Positions 40,066-48,959 are shown, counted from the stretch's first letter. The stretch is DNA of 64,000 bases from Streptomyces buecherae (GCF_014295035.1 NZ_CP060404.1:6736501-6800500), one strand, 5' to 3'. Program-made: numbers and translations. The notes: generated by a model not told the origin, from the letters alone.

Positions 40066-41706
40066 TTACGGCTCCTGGGGTGCGTCGGTCGGCCGAGTGG
40101 CCGGGGCGGGCCGGTCGGGCGCCGGGGCCGGCGCGGGCCCGGCGGGCGCGACCGGTGACGTGGCGTACGGCGGCGGCGTGGCGTACGGCGGCGGCCTGCG
40201 GGCGCCGTTGGCCTCCGCGCGTGCCGGCGCGGTCGCTGGTGCCGGTGCCGGTGCTGGTGCTGGTGAGAAGCGCAGGGGCGTGAACGGGCGGGCGTGCGGG
40301 GGCAGCTCGCCGGTGGTCAGCACGTCGGCCAGGACGTCGCCGGTCACCGGGGTGAGCAGCACGCCGTTGCGGTGGTGGCCGGTGGCCAAAACCAGGCCGG
40401 GCAGTCGGCTCGGGCCGAGCAGCGGCGCGTTGTCGGGCGAGCCGGGGCGCAGCCCGGCCAGTGTCTCGACGAGTTCCAGCTCCGTGACGCCCGGCAGCAC
40501 CTCGTGCGCGTCCCGCAGCAGCTCGTACAGGCCGCCCGCGGTGACGGTGGTGTCCCAGCCGAGTTCCTCGGTGGTCGCCCCGACGATCAGCTCGCCGTTC
40601 ACCCGGGGCACCAGGTAGATCTGCCCGCCGCGCACCACGGCCCGTACGGTGCGGGACAGGAACGGGCCCGCGGCGGCCAGCGGGGCCGGCACCCGCAGCC
40701 GCAGCAACTGCCCCTTGACCGGCCGCACCGGCGGCACCACGTCGGCGGGCAACCCGGCGAGCCGGCCGCTGAGGCTGCCGCCCGCGAGGACCACCTGGCC
40801 CGCCGCGACCCGGGCGCCGTCGGCCAGCACGGCACCGGTCGCGCGCCGGCCGTCGACGTGCTCCGCGGCCTCCCGGGTCTCCCCGGCGCCGGCCAGCGTC
40901 AGCCGCCGCGCCCAGGAGTGCCGGAAGGTGACCCCGGCGCGCCGGCAGGCGGTCAGCAGGGCGGCGGCGAGCAGCCGAGGGTCAATTTGGTGGTCGCCCT
41001 CGACCCATACGCCACCGCGCACGCCGGGCGCGAGCAGCGGCTCCAGGCGCCGGCACTCGCGCCCGGTCAGCCACCGCGCGTCGAGCCCGCAGCGCTGCTG
41101 GAGGGCGTGCAGGTCGCGGAGCTGGGCGCGGTCGTCGCTGTCGAGCGCGACGGCGAGGGTGCCGCAGGCGCGGTAGCCGGTGGGCTGGCCGCTCGCCTCC
41201 GTCAGCTCGGCGGCGAAGTCGGGGTAACGGCGCGCCGACGCCAGGTTCAGGCCGAGCAGCGTCTCCTCACCGAAGTGCGTCTCGGTGACGGCGGCCAGCA
41301 TGCCCGCCGCGACCTGGGCGGCCCCGCCACCGGGCGCCGGGTCGGCCAGCACGGTGCGCAGCCCGCGCTGGGCGGCGCGCCACGCGGTGACCAGGCCGAT
41401 GATGCCGCCGCCGATGACCAGCACGTCACACCGGACGTCGGAGGCCGCGGCCCCGGCGCCGTCGGGCCGGTGCTCGGCGACGCTGCCGGGCGCGGGTGCG
41501 GGCGCCGCGGTGGTGGGCGGCGGGCCGGCCGTGCGGGGCGTGGCGCCGGTCGTAGGCGCCGCTCCGTCCGACGCGGGCTGCGACATGGCCACGGTCGGGT
41601 CCTCGGGGATCACGGCCTCGGGGCGCGCCCCGTGCGGGGGACGGTGTGGGTCGTCGTGGTGCGGGGACGCGGTCGCGGTGGTCCCGTCTTCGGCAGACGC
41701 GTGCAT
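40066..41706 (-). CDS. thiO: Glycine oxidase ThiO
   Basis: FAD enzyme that oxidises glycine to dehydroglycine for thiazole synthesis. The 546-aa frame is longer than the usual 370-400 because of an N-terminal low-complexity region of about 95 residues and a C-terminal Ala/Pro-rich tail (PPPYATPPPYAT). The core has the Rossmann motif VLVIGGGIIGLVTAWRAAQRG, AAQVAAGMLAAVTE, DHQIDPRLLAAALLTAC, VLAGGSLSGRLAG, GATTEELGWDT, and RPGSPDNAPLLGPSRLPGLVLATGHHRNG (in pieces). ATG 41706 is the first start after the riboswitch, whose GGGAGG can serve as ribosome site; a later ATG (MSQPASDG) is possible. It is the first gene of the thiOSG operon. Confidence 0.9.
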   Translation of the reverse strand: MHASAEDGTTATASPHHDDPHRPPHGARPEAVIPEDPTVAMSQPASDGAAPTTGATPRTAGPPPTTAAPAPAPGSVAEHRPDGAGAAASDVRCDVLVIGGGIIGLVTAWRAAQRGLRTVLADPAPGGGAAQVAAGMLAAVTETHFGEETLLGLNLASARRYPDFAAELTEASGQPTGYRACGTLAVALDSDDRAQLRDLHALQQRCGLDARWLTGRECRRLEPLLAPGVRGGVWVEGDHQIDPRLLAAALLTACRRAGVTFRHSWARRLTLAGAGETREAAEHVDGRRATGAVLADGARVAAGQVVLAGGSLSGRLAGLPADVVPPVRPVKGQLLRLRVPAPLAAAGPFLSRTVRAVVRGGQIYLVPRVNGELIVGATTEELGWDTTVTAGGLYELLRDAHEVLPGVTELELVETLAGLRPGSPDNAPLLGPSRLPGLVLATGHHRNGVLLTPVTGDVLADVLTTGELPPHARPFTPLRFSPAPAPAPAPATAPARAEANGARRPPPYATPPPYATSPVAPAGPAPAPAPDRPAPATRPTDAPQEP

Positions 41707-41719
41707 GGGCGTCCAGCCC

Positions 41720-41812
41720 CTCCCTTCGCCGGAATGACCCGGATCAGGTTCGTACGGTCGGGGGCCGCCAGCCCCCCTCTCAGCCCGGTGCGTCCGGGCT
41801 CCCGCGAGTGGT
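41720..41812 (-). promoter_or_regulatory. TPP riboswitch (THI element)
   Basis: On the minus strand the leader contains GGAGCCCG...CGGGCTGAGAGGGG, then CGAACCTGATCCGGGTCATTC and CCGGCGAAGGGAGG, the conserved parts of the thiamine pyrophosphate riboswitch. It lies directly before the thiO start and would shut the operon down when TPP is plentiful. The final GGGAGG is also the likely ribosome site, suggesting translational control. Confidence 0.95.
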
Positions 41813-41982
41813 GTGCACCCGCCACCCTAGTACGCCCCCCGAGGACCCGAAACGGAGCGGGGCCGGCATCCGTGGTCAGGCCACCGACCCGGGCCCGGGG
41901 CGCGGGCGCGCGGCGTCACGGCGGGTGACCTTGTGTCGGAGATCTCCCCGCACGGCGCTGCGGCCCGCGACACGCGTCGTCC

Positions 41983-41988
41983 TACAGT
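41983..41988 (+). promoter_or_regulatory. Candidate -10 of a leaderless promoter
   Basis: TACAGT ends 6 bases before GTG 41995 of the ferredoxin-reductase-like gene, which has no ribosome site. Transcription would start at or beside the GTG. Confidence 0.45.
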
Positions 41989-41994
41989 GATCGC

Positions 41995-43275
41995 GTGAGC
42001 GAGGACACCGAGGAGACGCGCAACGGCGGCCAGGGCCGCGCCGTGACCGGTGGCCCGAGCGGCGACGACCGCAGGGTCGTGATCGTCGGGGCCGGCATGG
42101 CCGGGGTACAGACCGCGGTCGCCCTGCGTGAACAGGGTTGGCCCGGCACCATCACGCTGCTCGGGGCCGAGCCCCACCAGCCCTACGACCGGCCGCCGCT
42201 GTCCAAGGCGGTGCTGCTCGGCAAGGCCGAGGGGTCGGCCTTCGACGTGGACTTCGCCGCGCTCGGCATCGACCTGCACCTCGGGCGCCGGGTGTCCGGC
42301 GTGCGACCGGCCGAGCGCCTGGTGGACACCGACGCGGGCCCGGTGCCGTACGCGCACCTCGTGATCGCCACCGGCGCCGAGCCGATCGCGCTGCCCGGCA
42401 GCGAGGGCGTGCCCGGGGTGCACCTGCTGCGCACCCTGGACGACGCGGAGCGGCTGCGGCCCGTGCTCGCCGGCCAGCACGACATCGTCGTCGTCGGAGC
42501 CGGCTGGATCGGCGCCGAGTTCGCGACCGCGGCCCGCGAGGCGGGCTGCGCGGTCACGGTCGTCGAGGCCGCGGACCGCCCGCTGGCGGGCGCGCTGCCG
42601 GCCGAGGTGGCGGCGCACATGGTCGGCTGGTACGCGGACAGCGGGGCCGTGCTGCGCACCGGGGCGCGGGTCGCGGCGGTGGAGCCGGGGGCGGTCTCGC
42701 TCGCCGACGGCACCCGGCTGCCGGCCGACGCCGTGGTGGTCGGCATCGGGGCCAGGCCCGCGACGGGCTGGCTGGCGGACTCGGGCATCGCCCTCGGACC
42801 CGACGGCTCGGTGCTGGCCGACGGCGCGCTGCGCACCTCGGCCCCGGACGTGTACGCGGTCGGCGACTGCGTCTCCTTCCCCTCGGCCCGCTACGACCAG
42901 CGGCTGCTCGTGCATCACTGGGACAACGCGCTCCAGGGCCCGCGCACGGTCGCGGCCCACATCGTCGGCGGCGACGCCGCGCACTTCACGGGGCCGGTCT
43001 ACGACCCGGTGCCGTACTTCTGGTCCGAGCAGTTCGGCCGGTTCGTGCAGTACGCCGGGCACTACACAGCCGCGGACACGATGGTCTGGCGCGGCGACCC
43101 GACGAGCGCCGCCTGGAGCGTGTGCTGGTTGCGCGACGGTGCCCTGATCGCCCTGTTGGCGGTGGGCCGCCCGCGCGACCTGACGCAGGGCCGCAAGCTG
43201 ATCGAGCAGGGCGCCCACCTGGACGAGGCCCGCGCGGCCGACCCGTCGGTGCCGCTCAAGTCCGCCGTCCGCTGA
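41995..43275 (+). CDS. FAD-dependent ferredoxin/rubredoxin reductase-like oxidoreductase
   Basis: The 426-aa flavoprotein resembles the NAD(P)H-dependent reductases that feed ferredoxin to P450s and dioxygenases. It has two dinucleotide-binding folds: VVIVGAGMAGVQTAVALREQ (FAD) and DIVVVGAGWIGAEFATAAREAGC (NADH). YDRPPLSKAVLLG is the ferredoxin-reductase signature, LVIATGAEP the hinge motif, and DVYAVGDCVSFP the second FAD contact. A reductase C-terminal domain with HWDNALQGPRTVAAHI follows. No partner ferredoxin or oxygenase is adjacent. It diverges from thiO, sharing the riboswitch-containing gap. Confidence 0.9.
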   Translation: MSEDTEETRNGGQGRAVTGGPSGDDRRVVIVGAGMAGVQTAVALREQGWPGTITLLGAEPHQPYDRPPLSKAVLLGKAEGSAFDVDFAALGIDLHLGRRVSGVRPAERLVDTDAGPVPYAHLVIATGAEPIALPGSEGVPGVHLLRTLDDAERLRPVLAGQHDIVVVGAGWIGAEFATAAREAGCAVTVVEAADRPLAGALPAEVAAHMVGWYADSGAVLRTGARVAAVEPGAVSLADGTRLPADAVVVGIGARPATGWLADSGIALGPDGSVLADGALRTSAPDVYAVGDCVSFPSARYDQRLLVHHWDNALQGPRTVAAHIVGGDAAHFTGPVYDPVPYFWSEQFGRFVQYAGHYTAADTMVWRGDPTSAAWSVCWLRDGALIALLAVGRPRDLTQGRKLIEQGAHLDEARAADPSVPLKSAVR

Positions 43276-43596
43276 CGCGCGGGTCACGGCGGCGGGGCGG
43301 CGGCGTCGGCGGCCGGGGCTTGCGGGCGCACCGCGCGGGGCCCGCCGCGCCCCGCGGGCGGCTGTCGCACGGGCTGGGCGGGGTGGCCGCCTGGCGCGTA
43401 CGCGGCGCGGCGGTCGGGCACCCGCGCCGGCTGCGAACCGGCCGGAGGGGGGTCTGACGGCGGTGCCGTCCGGTGGCCGTCACGGATCGCTTCTCAGCGT
43501 AAACCCGCTGGTCAGAGCGGGTGGGAGGGACGTGAGGGGGAGAAAGCCGGCCGCTTTCGGCTACCGGGTGTCAGTCCCAGATGGCAGGCTTGTCCC
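43276..43596 (+). other. GC-rich intergenic stretch with one small hairpin
   Basis: The 321 bases between the flavoprotein gene and the Rv2175c-like gene show no plausible gene on either strand. A 7-bp hairpin (ACCCGCT/AGCGGGT, 43503-43522) may be a weak terminator. AT content rises only in the last 110 bases, where the promoter must lie. Confidence 0.5.
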
Positions 43597-43962
43597 GTGA
43601 CCGAGATTGACGCAAAGACCGATGCTCTCGTCCCTGCCTGGCTCACCCTCCCCGACATCGCCGAACTGCTCGACGTCGAGGTAACCCGGGTGCGGCAGTT
43701 GGTCAAGGAGGGCCAGTTGATCGCGGTGCGCCGTGGCGAGAACCGGGCGCTCCACGTGCCAGCCGAGTTCATCGGCGACGGCCGCATCGTCAAGGGCCTG
43801 GTAGGCACCCTGACGCTGCTGCGGGACGACGGCTTCACCGACGAAGAGATGCTGGAGTGGCTGTTCACCGCAGACCCGACACTCCCCGGCACCCCAGCGC
43901 AGGCGCTCCGCGAGAACCGCGGCACGGAGGTGAAGCGCCGGGCGCAGGCGCTCGCGGTGTAG
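43597..43962 (+). CDS. Rv2175c-family helix-turn-helix DNA-binding protein
   Basis: The 121-aa protein has an N-terminal winged helix-turn-helix (AWLTLPDIAELLDVEVTRVRQLV, then GQLIAVRRGENRALHVPAEF) and a C-terminal all-helical domain (DGRIVKGLVGTLTLLRDDGFTDEEMLEWLF). This is the architecture of mycobacterial Rv2175c, a DNA-binding substrate of the Ser/Thr kinase PknL. Thr8 in the short N-terminus MTEIDAKTDAL is a possible phosphosite by analogy. Start is GTG 43597, with CAGGCT ending 6 bases upstream and no ribosome site, so it may be leaderless. DNA targets are unknown. Confidence 0.88.
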   Translation: MTEIDAKTDALVPAWLTLPDIAELLDVEVTRVRQLVKEGQLIAVRRGENRALHVPAEFIGDGRIVKGLVGTLTLLRDDGFTDEEMLEWLFTADPTLPGTPAQALRENRGTEVKRRAQALAV

Positions 43963-44150
43963 GGCGCACACGCGGTGCCGGGGCGCCGTCGCGGGCCACC
44001 GGCCCACGGCGCCCGGGCACGCGCGATCCCGCGCGACCCGCTTCGCGATCCGTTTCGTAGTGCCCACAGCACGTAACCGTCCGGCGTACGGGCCGGGCCG
44101 GCGACCCCGCGCCCGGCCCGTACGCCGCTGATCTGGGGGGAGGCCATCCC

Positions 44151-44837
44151 ATGGCCGCCGCAGTCACCGCAGCCGCCGCTCGCGAGCACCTCGCCGACGC
44201 CCGGCTGTACCTGTGCACCGACGCCCGCAAGCGCCAGGGGGACCTGCCGGAGTTCCTGGACGCGGTGCTCGCCGCCGGCGTGGACATCGTGCAGTTGCGC
44301 GACAAGGGCATGGAGGCGGCCGAGGAACTCGACCACCTCGCCGTCTTCGCCGAGGCGTGCCGCAGGCACGGCGCGCTGCTGGCCGTCAACGACCGCGCGG
44401 ACGTCGCCTTCGCCACCCGTGGCGCCCACCAGCCGGGAGCCCACGTGCTGCACTTGGGCCAGGGTGACCTGCCGGTGCCCGCCGCCCGCGCCATCCTCGG
44501 CGACCAGGTGCTGATCGGGCGGTCGACCCACGCGGAGGCCGAGGCCCGTGCCGCCTCCGTCGAGCCCGGCGTGGACTACTACTGCACCGGCCCCTGCTGG
44601 CCGACCCCGACCAAGCCGGGCCGGCACGCCCCCGGGCTCGACCTCGTGCGGTACGCGGCGTCGCTCGACTCCGACCGGCCGTGGTTCGCCATCGGCGGCA
44701 TCGACGCCGGCAACCTGGACGAGGTCCTGGACGCCGGGGCCCGCCGGGTCGTGGTGGTGCGCGCCATCACCGAGGCCGCGGACCCGGCCGAGGCCACCGC
44801 CCACCTGGCCAAGCGGGTGCGGGAGCGCTCGGCGTAG
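44151..44837 (+). CDS. thiE: Thiamine phosphate synthase
   Basis: Joins the thiazole and pyrimidine phosphates to thiamine phosphate. The 228-aa TIM-barrel protein has IVQLRDKGMEA, LLAVNDRADVAFATR, HVLHLGQGDLPV, LIGRSTHAEAEA, DYYCTGPCWPTPTKPGR and PWFAIGGIDAGN, all typical of ThiE. ATG has GGGGGGAGG upstream. It is separated from the thiOSG operon by about 2.4 kb and on the opposite strand; no TPP riboswitch is seen in its own 188-base upstream gap, so its control differs from thiOSG. Confidence 0.94.
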   Translation: MAAAVTAAAAREHLADARLYLCTDARKRQGDLPEFLDAVLAAGVDIVQLRDKGMEAAEELDHLAVFAEACRRHGALLAVNDRADVAFATRGAHQPGAHVLHLGQGDLPVPAARAILGDQVLIGRSTHAEAEARAASVEPGVDYYCTGPCWPTPTKPGRHAPGLDLVRYAASLDSDRPWFAIGGIDAGNLDEVLDAGARRVVVVRAITEAADPAEATAHLAKRVRERSA

Positions 44838-44923
44838 CCGCCCGGAGCGGCCCGCCCATGAGCGGGCCGGTGTCCGAAAACCCTGGAGCGATCCGTGCTA
44901 TTCGGGCATAACGCAGCGGATGG

Positions 44924-44953
44924 TTGGGGGCCTCGGGCGCGGCTCGATAACCT
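44924..44953 (+). promoter_or_regulatory. Candidate leaderless promoter of metF
   Basis: TTGGGG (44924-44929) and TAACCT (44948-44953) are 18 bases apart, and the -10 ends 6 bases before the metF ATG. No Shine-Dalgarno sequence precedes the start. Confidence 0.55.
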
Positions 44954-44959
44954 GCTGGT

Positions 44960-45877
44960 ATGGCCCTTGGCACAGCATCCACCCGGACCGATCACGCCCG
45001 TACGGTGCGCGAACTCCTCGCATCCGGTGAACAGTCGTATTCGTTTGAGTTCGCGGCCCCGAAGACGGAGAAGGGCGAGCGGACCCTGTGGAATGCCATT
45101 CGCCGCATTGAGGCCGTCGCTCCGACCTTCGTGTCCGTGACGTACGGCGCGGGCGGCTCCTCGCGCGAGGGCACCGTCCGCGCCACCGAGCGGATCGCCA
45201 CCGACACCACCCTCACCCCGGTCGCCCACCTCACGGCCGTGAACCACTCGCTGACCGAGTTGCGCAACGTCATCGGCCAGTACGCCGACGCGGGCATCCG
45301 CAACATGCTGGCGGTCCGCGGCGACCCGCCAGGCGACCCGATGGGCGAGTGGGTGCGCCACCCCGAGGGCGTCTCGTACGCCGCCGAACTCGTCGAACTG
45401 ATCAAGGAGTCCGGCGACTTCTGCGTCGGCGTCGCGGCCTTCCCGGAGATGCACCCGCGCTCCCAGGACTGGGAGACCGACATCCGGCACTTCATCAACA
45501 AGTGCCGCGCGGGCGCCGACTTCGCGATCACCCAGATGTTCTTCTACCCGGAGGACTACCTGCGCCTGCGGGACCGGGTCGCGGCGGCCGGTTGCCCCAC
45601 GCCGATCATTCCGGAGATCATGCCGGTCACCAACGTCCGCCAGATCGAGCGGTTCGCGCAGTTGAGCAACGCCGCGTTCCCGCCCGAACTCGCCTCGCGC
45701 ATCCTGGCGGTGAAGGACGATCCGGCGGCTGTACGCTCAATCGGAATCGACTACGCCACCGAGCTGTGCGCGCGGTTGATGGCCGAGGAGATCCCCGGGC
45801 TGCACTTCATCACCCTGAACCACTCCACGGCGACGTTGGAAATCTACGAGAACCTGGGGCTGCACCAACGGCCCTGA
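44960..45877 (+). CDS. metF: 5,10-methylenetetrahydrofolate reductase
   Basis: FAD enzyme reducing methylene-THF to methyl-THF, the methyl donor for methionine synthesis. The 305-aa TIM-barrel protein shows YSFEFAAPKTEKGERTL, FVSVTYGAGGSSREGTV, HLTAVNHSLTELRNVI, MLAVRGDPPGDP, FCVGVAAFPEMHP, DFAITQMFFYPEDYLRL and PIIPEIMPVTNVRQI, the usual MetF segments including the flavin-binding Asp. It is close in length to E. coli MetF (296). Its promoter appears leaderless; no SAM riboswitch is seen here, unlike the aminotransferase at 4.1 kb. A Tyr/Gly-rich membrane protein gene follows 45 bases downstream. Confidence 0.95.
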   Translation: MALGTASTRTDHARTVRELLASGEQSYSFEFAAPKTEKGERTLWNAIRRIEAVAPTFVSVTYGAGGSSREGTVRATERIATDTTLTPVAHLTAVNHSLTELRNVIGQYADAGIRNMLAVRGDPPGDPMGEWVRHPEGVSYAAELVELIKESGDFCVGVAAFPEMHPRSQDWETDIRHFINKCRAGADFAITQMFFYPEDYLRLRDRVAAAGCPTPIIPEIMPVTNVRQIERFAQLSNAAFPPELASRILAVKDDPAAVRSIGIDYATELCARLMAEEIPGLHFITLNHSTATLEIYENLGLHQRP

Positions 45878-45922
45878 CCGCGGTGACGGCCGCGCACCGG
45901 CGGCCGGACGAGAGGGGCGTAC

Positions 45923-47098
45923 ATGGGCATGGCGGTCCTCTACTGCGCGTTCGGCATCGTCGCCCTGTGGCTGCTCGGCGAGGTGCTGTTGCAGCACAAG
46001 GCGCGACTGCGCTGGCGACTGCTGGCCTTCACCGGCTTCCTCGGCGTCGTGCTCGGTGTCGTCCTCGGATCGGTGCCGCTGATCGCCGCGGGTACGGCGG
46101 CCTTCGCGGTCGGCCAGACCTACGTCACGCTCTCCTTCCGGCGCGGCTTCGCCACCGGCTGGTCGCTGCGCGGCCCGGGCGGCGCGGGGCGCGCCACCGG
46201 CGGCGGGAAGGGGCGCCGCCGCGGCGGCGCCCCCGCGGCCGAGCCGACGCTGCGCGTCTCCGACCTCCAGGCCGAGCCGGAGACCCCGCCGGCCCCCGCC
46301 GAGGCGCCCGTCCCGCCGACCTACCAGCCGGAACCGCTGCCCGACGACACCGACGGCTACGGCATATACCGCACGGACTCCGCCGACACCCCGTTCGCCG
46401 CGGCGCCGAGCGGCCCGCCCCCCGCCGGCGACGCCGCCGCCGGTCCTGGCGGAGCCGGCGGGTACGAGGCGTACGCGGCCTACGACGGCCAGGGCGCGGG
46501 CGACGGCCAGCACGGCTACCCGCCCGGCGGCTACGACGGCTACGCCGCGGACCCGTACGCCGGCTACCCCGAGCAGCCCTACGGCACCCCGCCGCCCCCG
46601 CTCGCCGACGACCCCTACGCCCACACCGGCGACCCGCTGGGTGGCTACGGCCCGGACCCCCTCGGCGCGCCGGGCCCGTACGACCAGGGCGGTCACGGCC
46701 AGGCCCCGCACGACCCCTACGGCCAGCCCACCGCCGCCCCGAACGCCTTCGCCCCGACCGGCTTCGCTGCGGGTGACCTCGCTCCGCACGACTACGCCCC
46801 GGGCGGCTACGCCCCGGCCGCGGGCTACTCCGAACCCGCGGGCTTCCCGGGCGAGGCCGCCGGCGGCTACGGCACGGGCTACAACCCGGGCGGCCTCGGC
46901 AACGACGGATACGACCCGGCGGGCTACCCCGCGTCCGGCTACGGCGTGCCGCAGCAGTTCTCCCCGCAGGCACCGTCCGAGGGCGCGTGGGTCCCGCAGC
47001 AGCGCGACGGCGAGACCCCGCCGATCGCCCCGCCCCCCGGCGAGCCCGACCCGTACTACCCCGGCCACCACGACCCGGACGGCCAGTACCGGTACTGA
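45923..47098 (+). CDS. Membrane protein with long Tyr/Gly/Pro-rich disordered tail
   Basis: The 391-aa product begins with three closely spaced hydrophobic segments (LYCAFGIVALWLLGEVLL, LLAFTGFLGVVLGVVLG, LIAAGTAAFAVGQTYVTL). Then follow a basic Gly/Arg stretch (TGGGKGRRRGG) and more than 250 residues dominated by Tyr, Gly, Pro, Asp and Ala with irregular GGY/PYG/YAP repeats. Such tails are disordered and may mediate protein clustering. No domain is recognised and function is unknown. It follows metF by 45 bases and is probably in its operon. Confidence 0.78.
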   Translation: MGMAVLYCAFGIVALWLLGEVLLQHKARLRWRLLAFTGFLGVVLGVVLGSVPLIAAGTAAFAVGQTYVTLSFRRGFATGWSLRGPGGAGRATGGGKGRRRGGAPAAEPTLRVSDLQAEPETPPAPAEAPVPPTYQPEPLPDDTDGYGIYRTDSADTPFAAAPSGPPPAGDAAAGPGGAGGYEAYAAYDGQGAGDGQHGYPPGGYDGYAADPYAGYPEQPYGTPPPPLADDPYAHTGDPLGGYGPDPLGAPGPYDQGGHGQAPHDPYGQPTAAPNAFAPTGFAAGDLAPHDYAPGGYAPAAGYSEPAGFPGEAAGGYGTGYNPGGLGNDGYDPAGYPASGYGVPQQFSPQAPSEGAWVPQQRDGETPPIAPPPGEPDPYYPGHHDPDGQYRY

Positions 47099-47317
47099 CA
47101 CCGCCGCACCGCACCGCTCCTGACGCCGCCCGCGACCGCCTGAGCGCGGGCGCGGGACGGGGAACGCGCCGCTGTGCGGGCACCGGCTACCGGGCGGTAG
47201 CCGACGCGTGCGGGCCCGCCGCGTACGAGACCGTCGCGCGCTGGGCGGCGGTCGCGCGCCGGACGGGGCGGCGCACCGGCGAACCGGGGCCGGGAGCCGG
47301 CCCCCCGGGCGGGGCGG

Positions 47318-48877
47318 CTACTGGGAGCCGCGCCAGTCCGCGCCGTCGACGATGAGCCCGGCCACCATGGCGCCCGACATGCCCGCGTGCGCGAGGCCGC
47401 CGCCCGGGTGCGACCAGCCGCCCACCCGGTACAGCCCGGGCAGTTGGCCCGGGTTGGCCGGGGCCAGGTACCGGCCGCCGGCCCCCGCGAGCGCGGGGAC
47501 CGGCACGCTGCCGGTGGCGACGCCCGTGTCCCGAGCCGTGTCGTACGGCGTGCGTATCTCGCGCCACAGCAGTCGGTCCCGCAGGTTCGGTACGGCCGCC
47601 TCGGCCGCCGCGACCAGCCGGTCCGCCGACCGCTCGGCCAACTCCGCGTCGGCCCAGTCCACCGCCGTGTGCGGGCGCGCGGCAGCCGTGAGCGTCACCG
47701 CCTCGTGGTCGCCGTCCGGCACCAACTCGGGGTCGGCGGGCCGCAACACCGTCACCGTCGGCGCCGTGGCCACCCCCGGGCCGGGCGCCGGAGCCGCCCG
47801 CCGCCGGCCGGGGCGGGTCGGGAACAACTCCGCGTACTCCGCGTCGGGGTCCGCCGGGTGCACCACCGTGCGGTGCGGCGCGTCCACGGGGCGGGCGCCG
47901 CGCAGCGCCAGCAGCACGGAGAACCGGCCGAGCGGCGCTTGCGGCCCGCTCTCCTCGCCGCCCGCCACGGCCGGCGCCGAGCCGGCGACGGCGGCCTCCG
48001 GCGGGAGCAGGCGCGCCAGTCGCTCCGGGCTCACGCCGGCGACCACCGCGTCGGCGGCGACCGTGGTGCCGTCCGCCAGCTCGACGCCCGCGGCGCGACC
48101 GTCCTTGGCGAGCACGGCCGTGGCCTCCGCGCCGAAGGTGAACTCCACCCTGCGGGCCAGGCAGCGTGCGTGGAGCGCGTCGGCCAGCGCGCGCATCCCA
48201 CCCCGCGCGTACCAACTCCCGAAGGTCTGCTCCAGGTAGGCGAGCACGCTCGCGCTGGCCGGCGCCGCGCGCGGATCGAGGCCGTACGCCAGGGCCTGGC
48301 TCTCCAGGAGCGCGGCCAGCCGGGGGTCGGCCAGCTCGCGCCGGGCGACCTTGGCCAGCGGGGCGGGGCCGCGCTGGAACCAGCCGCGTCGCAGCGCCGG
48401 ATACGGGTCGTCGGCCAGCGCGGCCCGGTCGGCGCGCAGCGGCTCCTCAAGGAGCGGGCGCCGGGTGGCGTCCCAGACCTCGCGCGCGCGGTTGATCAGA
48501 TCGCTCCACCGCTCGCCCGACCCGGCGCCGAACGCGGCGTCCAGCGCGCTGACCACGCCGGCCCGGGACGCGTTGGGCAACGTGACCGTGGTGCCGTCGG
48601 GGAAGACGTGGGCGCCGGCCGGATCGACCTGGCGCAGCTCGACGCACTGCTCCAACGGCTCCTTGCCGGTCTTGACGAACAGGTCGCGGTAGACGGCGGG
48701 CAGGTGCAGCAGGCCGGGGCCGGTGTCGAAGGCGAAGCCGTCCCGCTCAAGCCGCCCCACGCCGCCGCCATGCGTCGCGCCGCGCTCGTACACCGCCACC
48801 CGGTGGCCCGCGACGGCCAGCCTGGCGGCGGCTGCCATCGCGCCCATCCCGGCGCCGATCACCGCAATCCGTGCCAT
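47318..48877 (-). CDS. Phytoene desaturase-like FAD-dependent oxidoreductase
   Basis: Amine-oxidase-fold flavoprotein of 519 aa from ATG 48877. It starts MARIAVIGAGMGAMAAAARLAVAGHRVAVYERG (quoted in part: VIGAGMGAMAAAARLA), then GVGRLERDGFAFDTGPGLLHLPAVYRDLF as in CrtI-type desaturases, ASVLAYLEQTFGSWY, and the closing C-terminal LYRVGGWSHPGGGLAHAGMSGAMVAGLI, the CrtI bacterial carotenoid signature. No phytoene synthase, GGPP synthase or cyclase gene is near, so the substrate is uncertain; carotenoid-like or another polyene is possible. GATAAA lies 9-14 bases before the ATG, with no clear ribosome site. Upstream lies an inverted repeat and a G-run array. Confidence 0.85.
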   Translation of the reverse strand: MARIAVIGAGMGAMAAAARLAVAGHRVAVYERGATHGGGVGRLERDGFAFDTGPGLLHLPAVYRDLFVKTGKEPLEQCVELRQVDPAGAHVFPDGTTVTLPNASRAGVVSALDAAFGAGSGERWSDLINRAREVWDATRRPLLEEPLRADRAALADDPYPALRRGWFQRGPAPLAKVARRELADPRLAALLESQALAYGLDPRAAPASASVLAYLEQTFGSWYARGGMRALADALHARCLARRVEFTFGAEATAVLAKDGRAAGVELADGTTVAADAVVAGVSPERLARLLPPEAAVAGSAPAVAGGEESGPQAPLGRFSVLLALRGARPVDAPHRTVVHPADPDAEYAELFPTRPGRRRAAPAPGPGVATAPTVTVLRPADPELVPDGDHEAVTLTAAARPHTAVDWADAELAERSADRLVAAAEAAVPNLRDRLLWREIRTPYDTARDTGVATGSVPVPALAGAGGRYLAPANPGQLPGLYRVGGWSHPGGGLAHAGMSGAMVAGLIVDGADWRGSQ

Positions 48878-48959
48878 GCCCGCGACTTTATCCGCCCCCT
48901 GTGACAACGCCGCCGACCGGCCCCGACCTGGGCGCGGTCACTCACGCGGTAGGTACACG

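Noticed and set aside
40150..40270. Simple-sequence repeats (GCGTACGGCGGCGGC and GTGCCGGTGCTGGTG types)
   Set aside because: They encode the Ala/Pro-rich tail of ThiO and follow codon bias; not an independent repeat element.
44838..44959. SAM or cobalamin riboswitch before metF
   Set aside because: The gap is only 122 bases, lacks the aptamer cores, and the probable promoter is leaderless.
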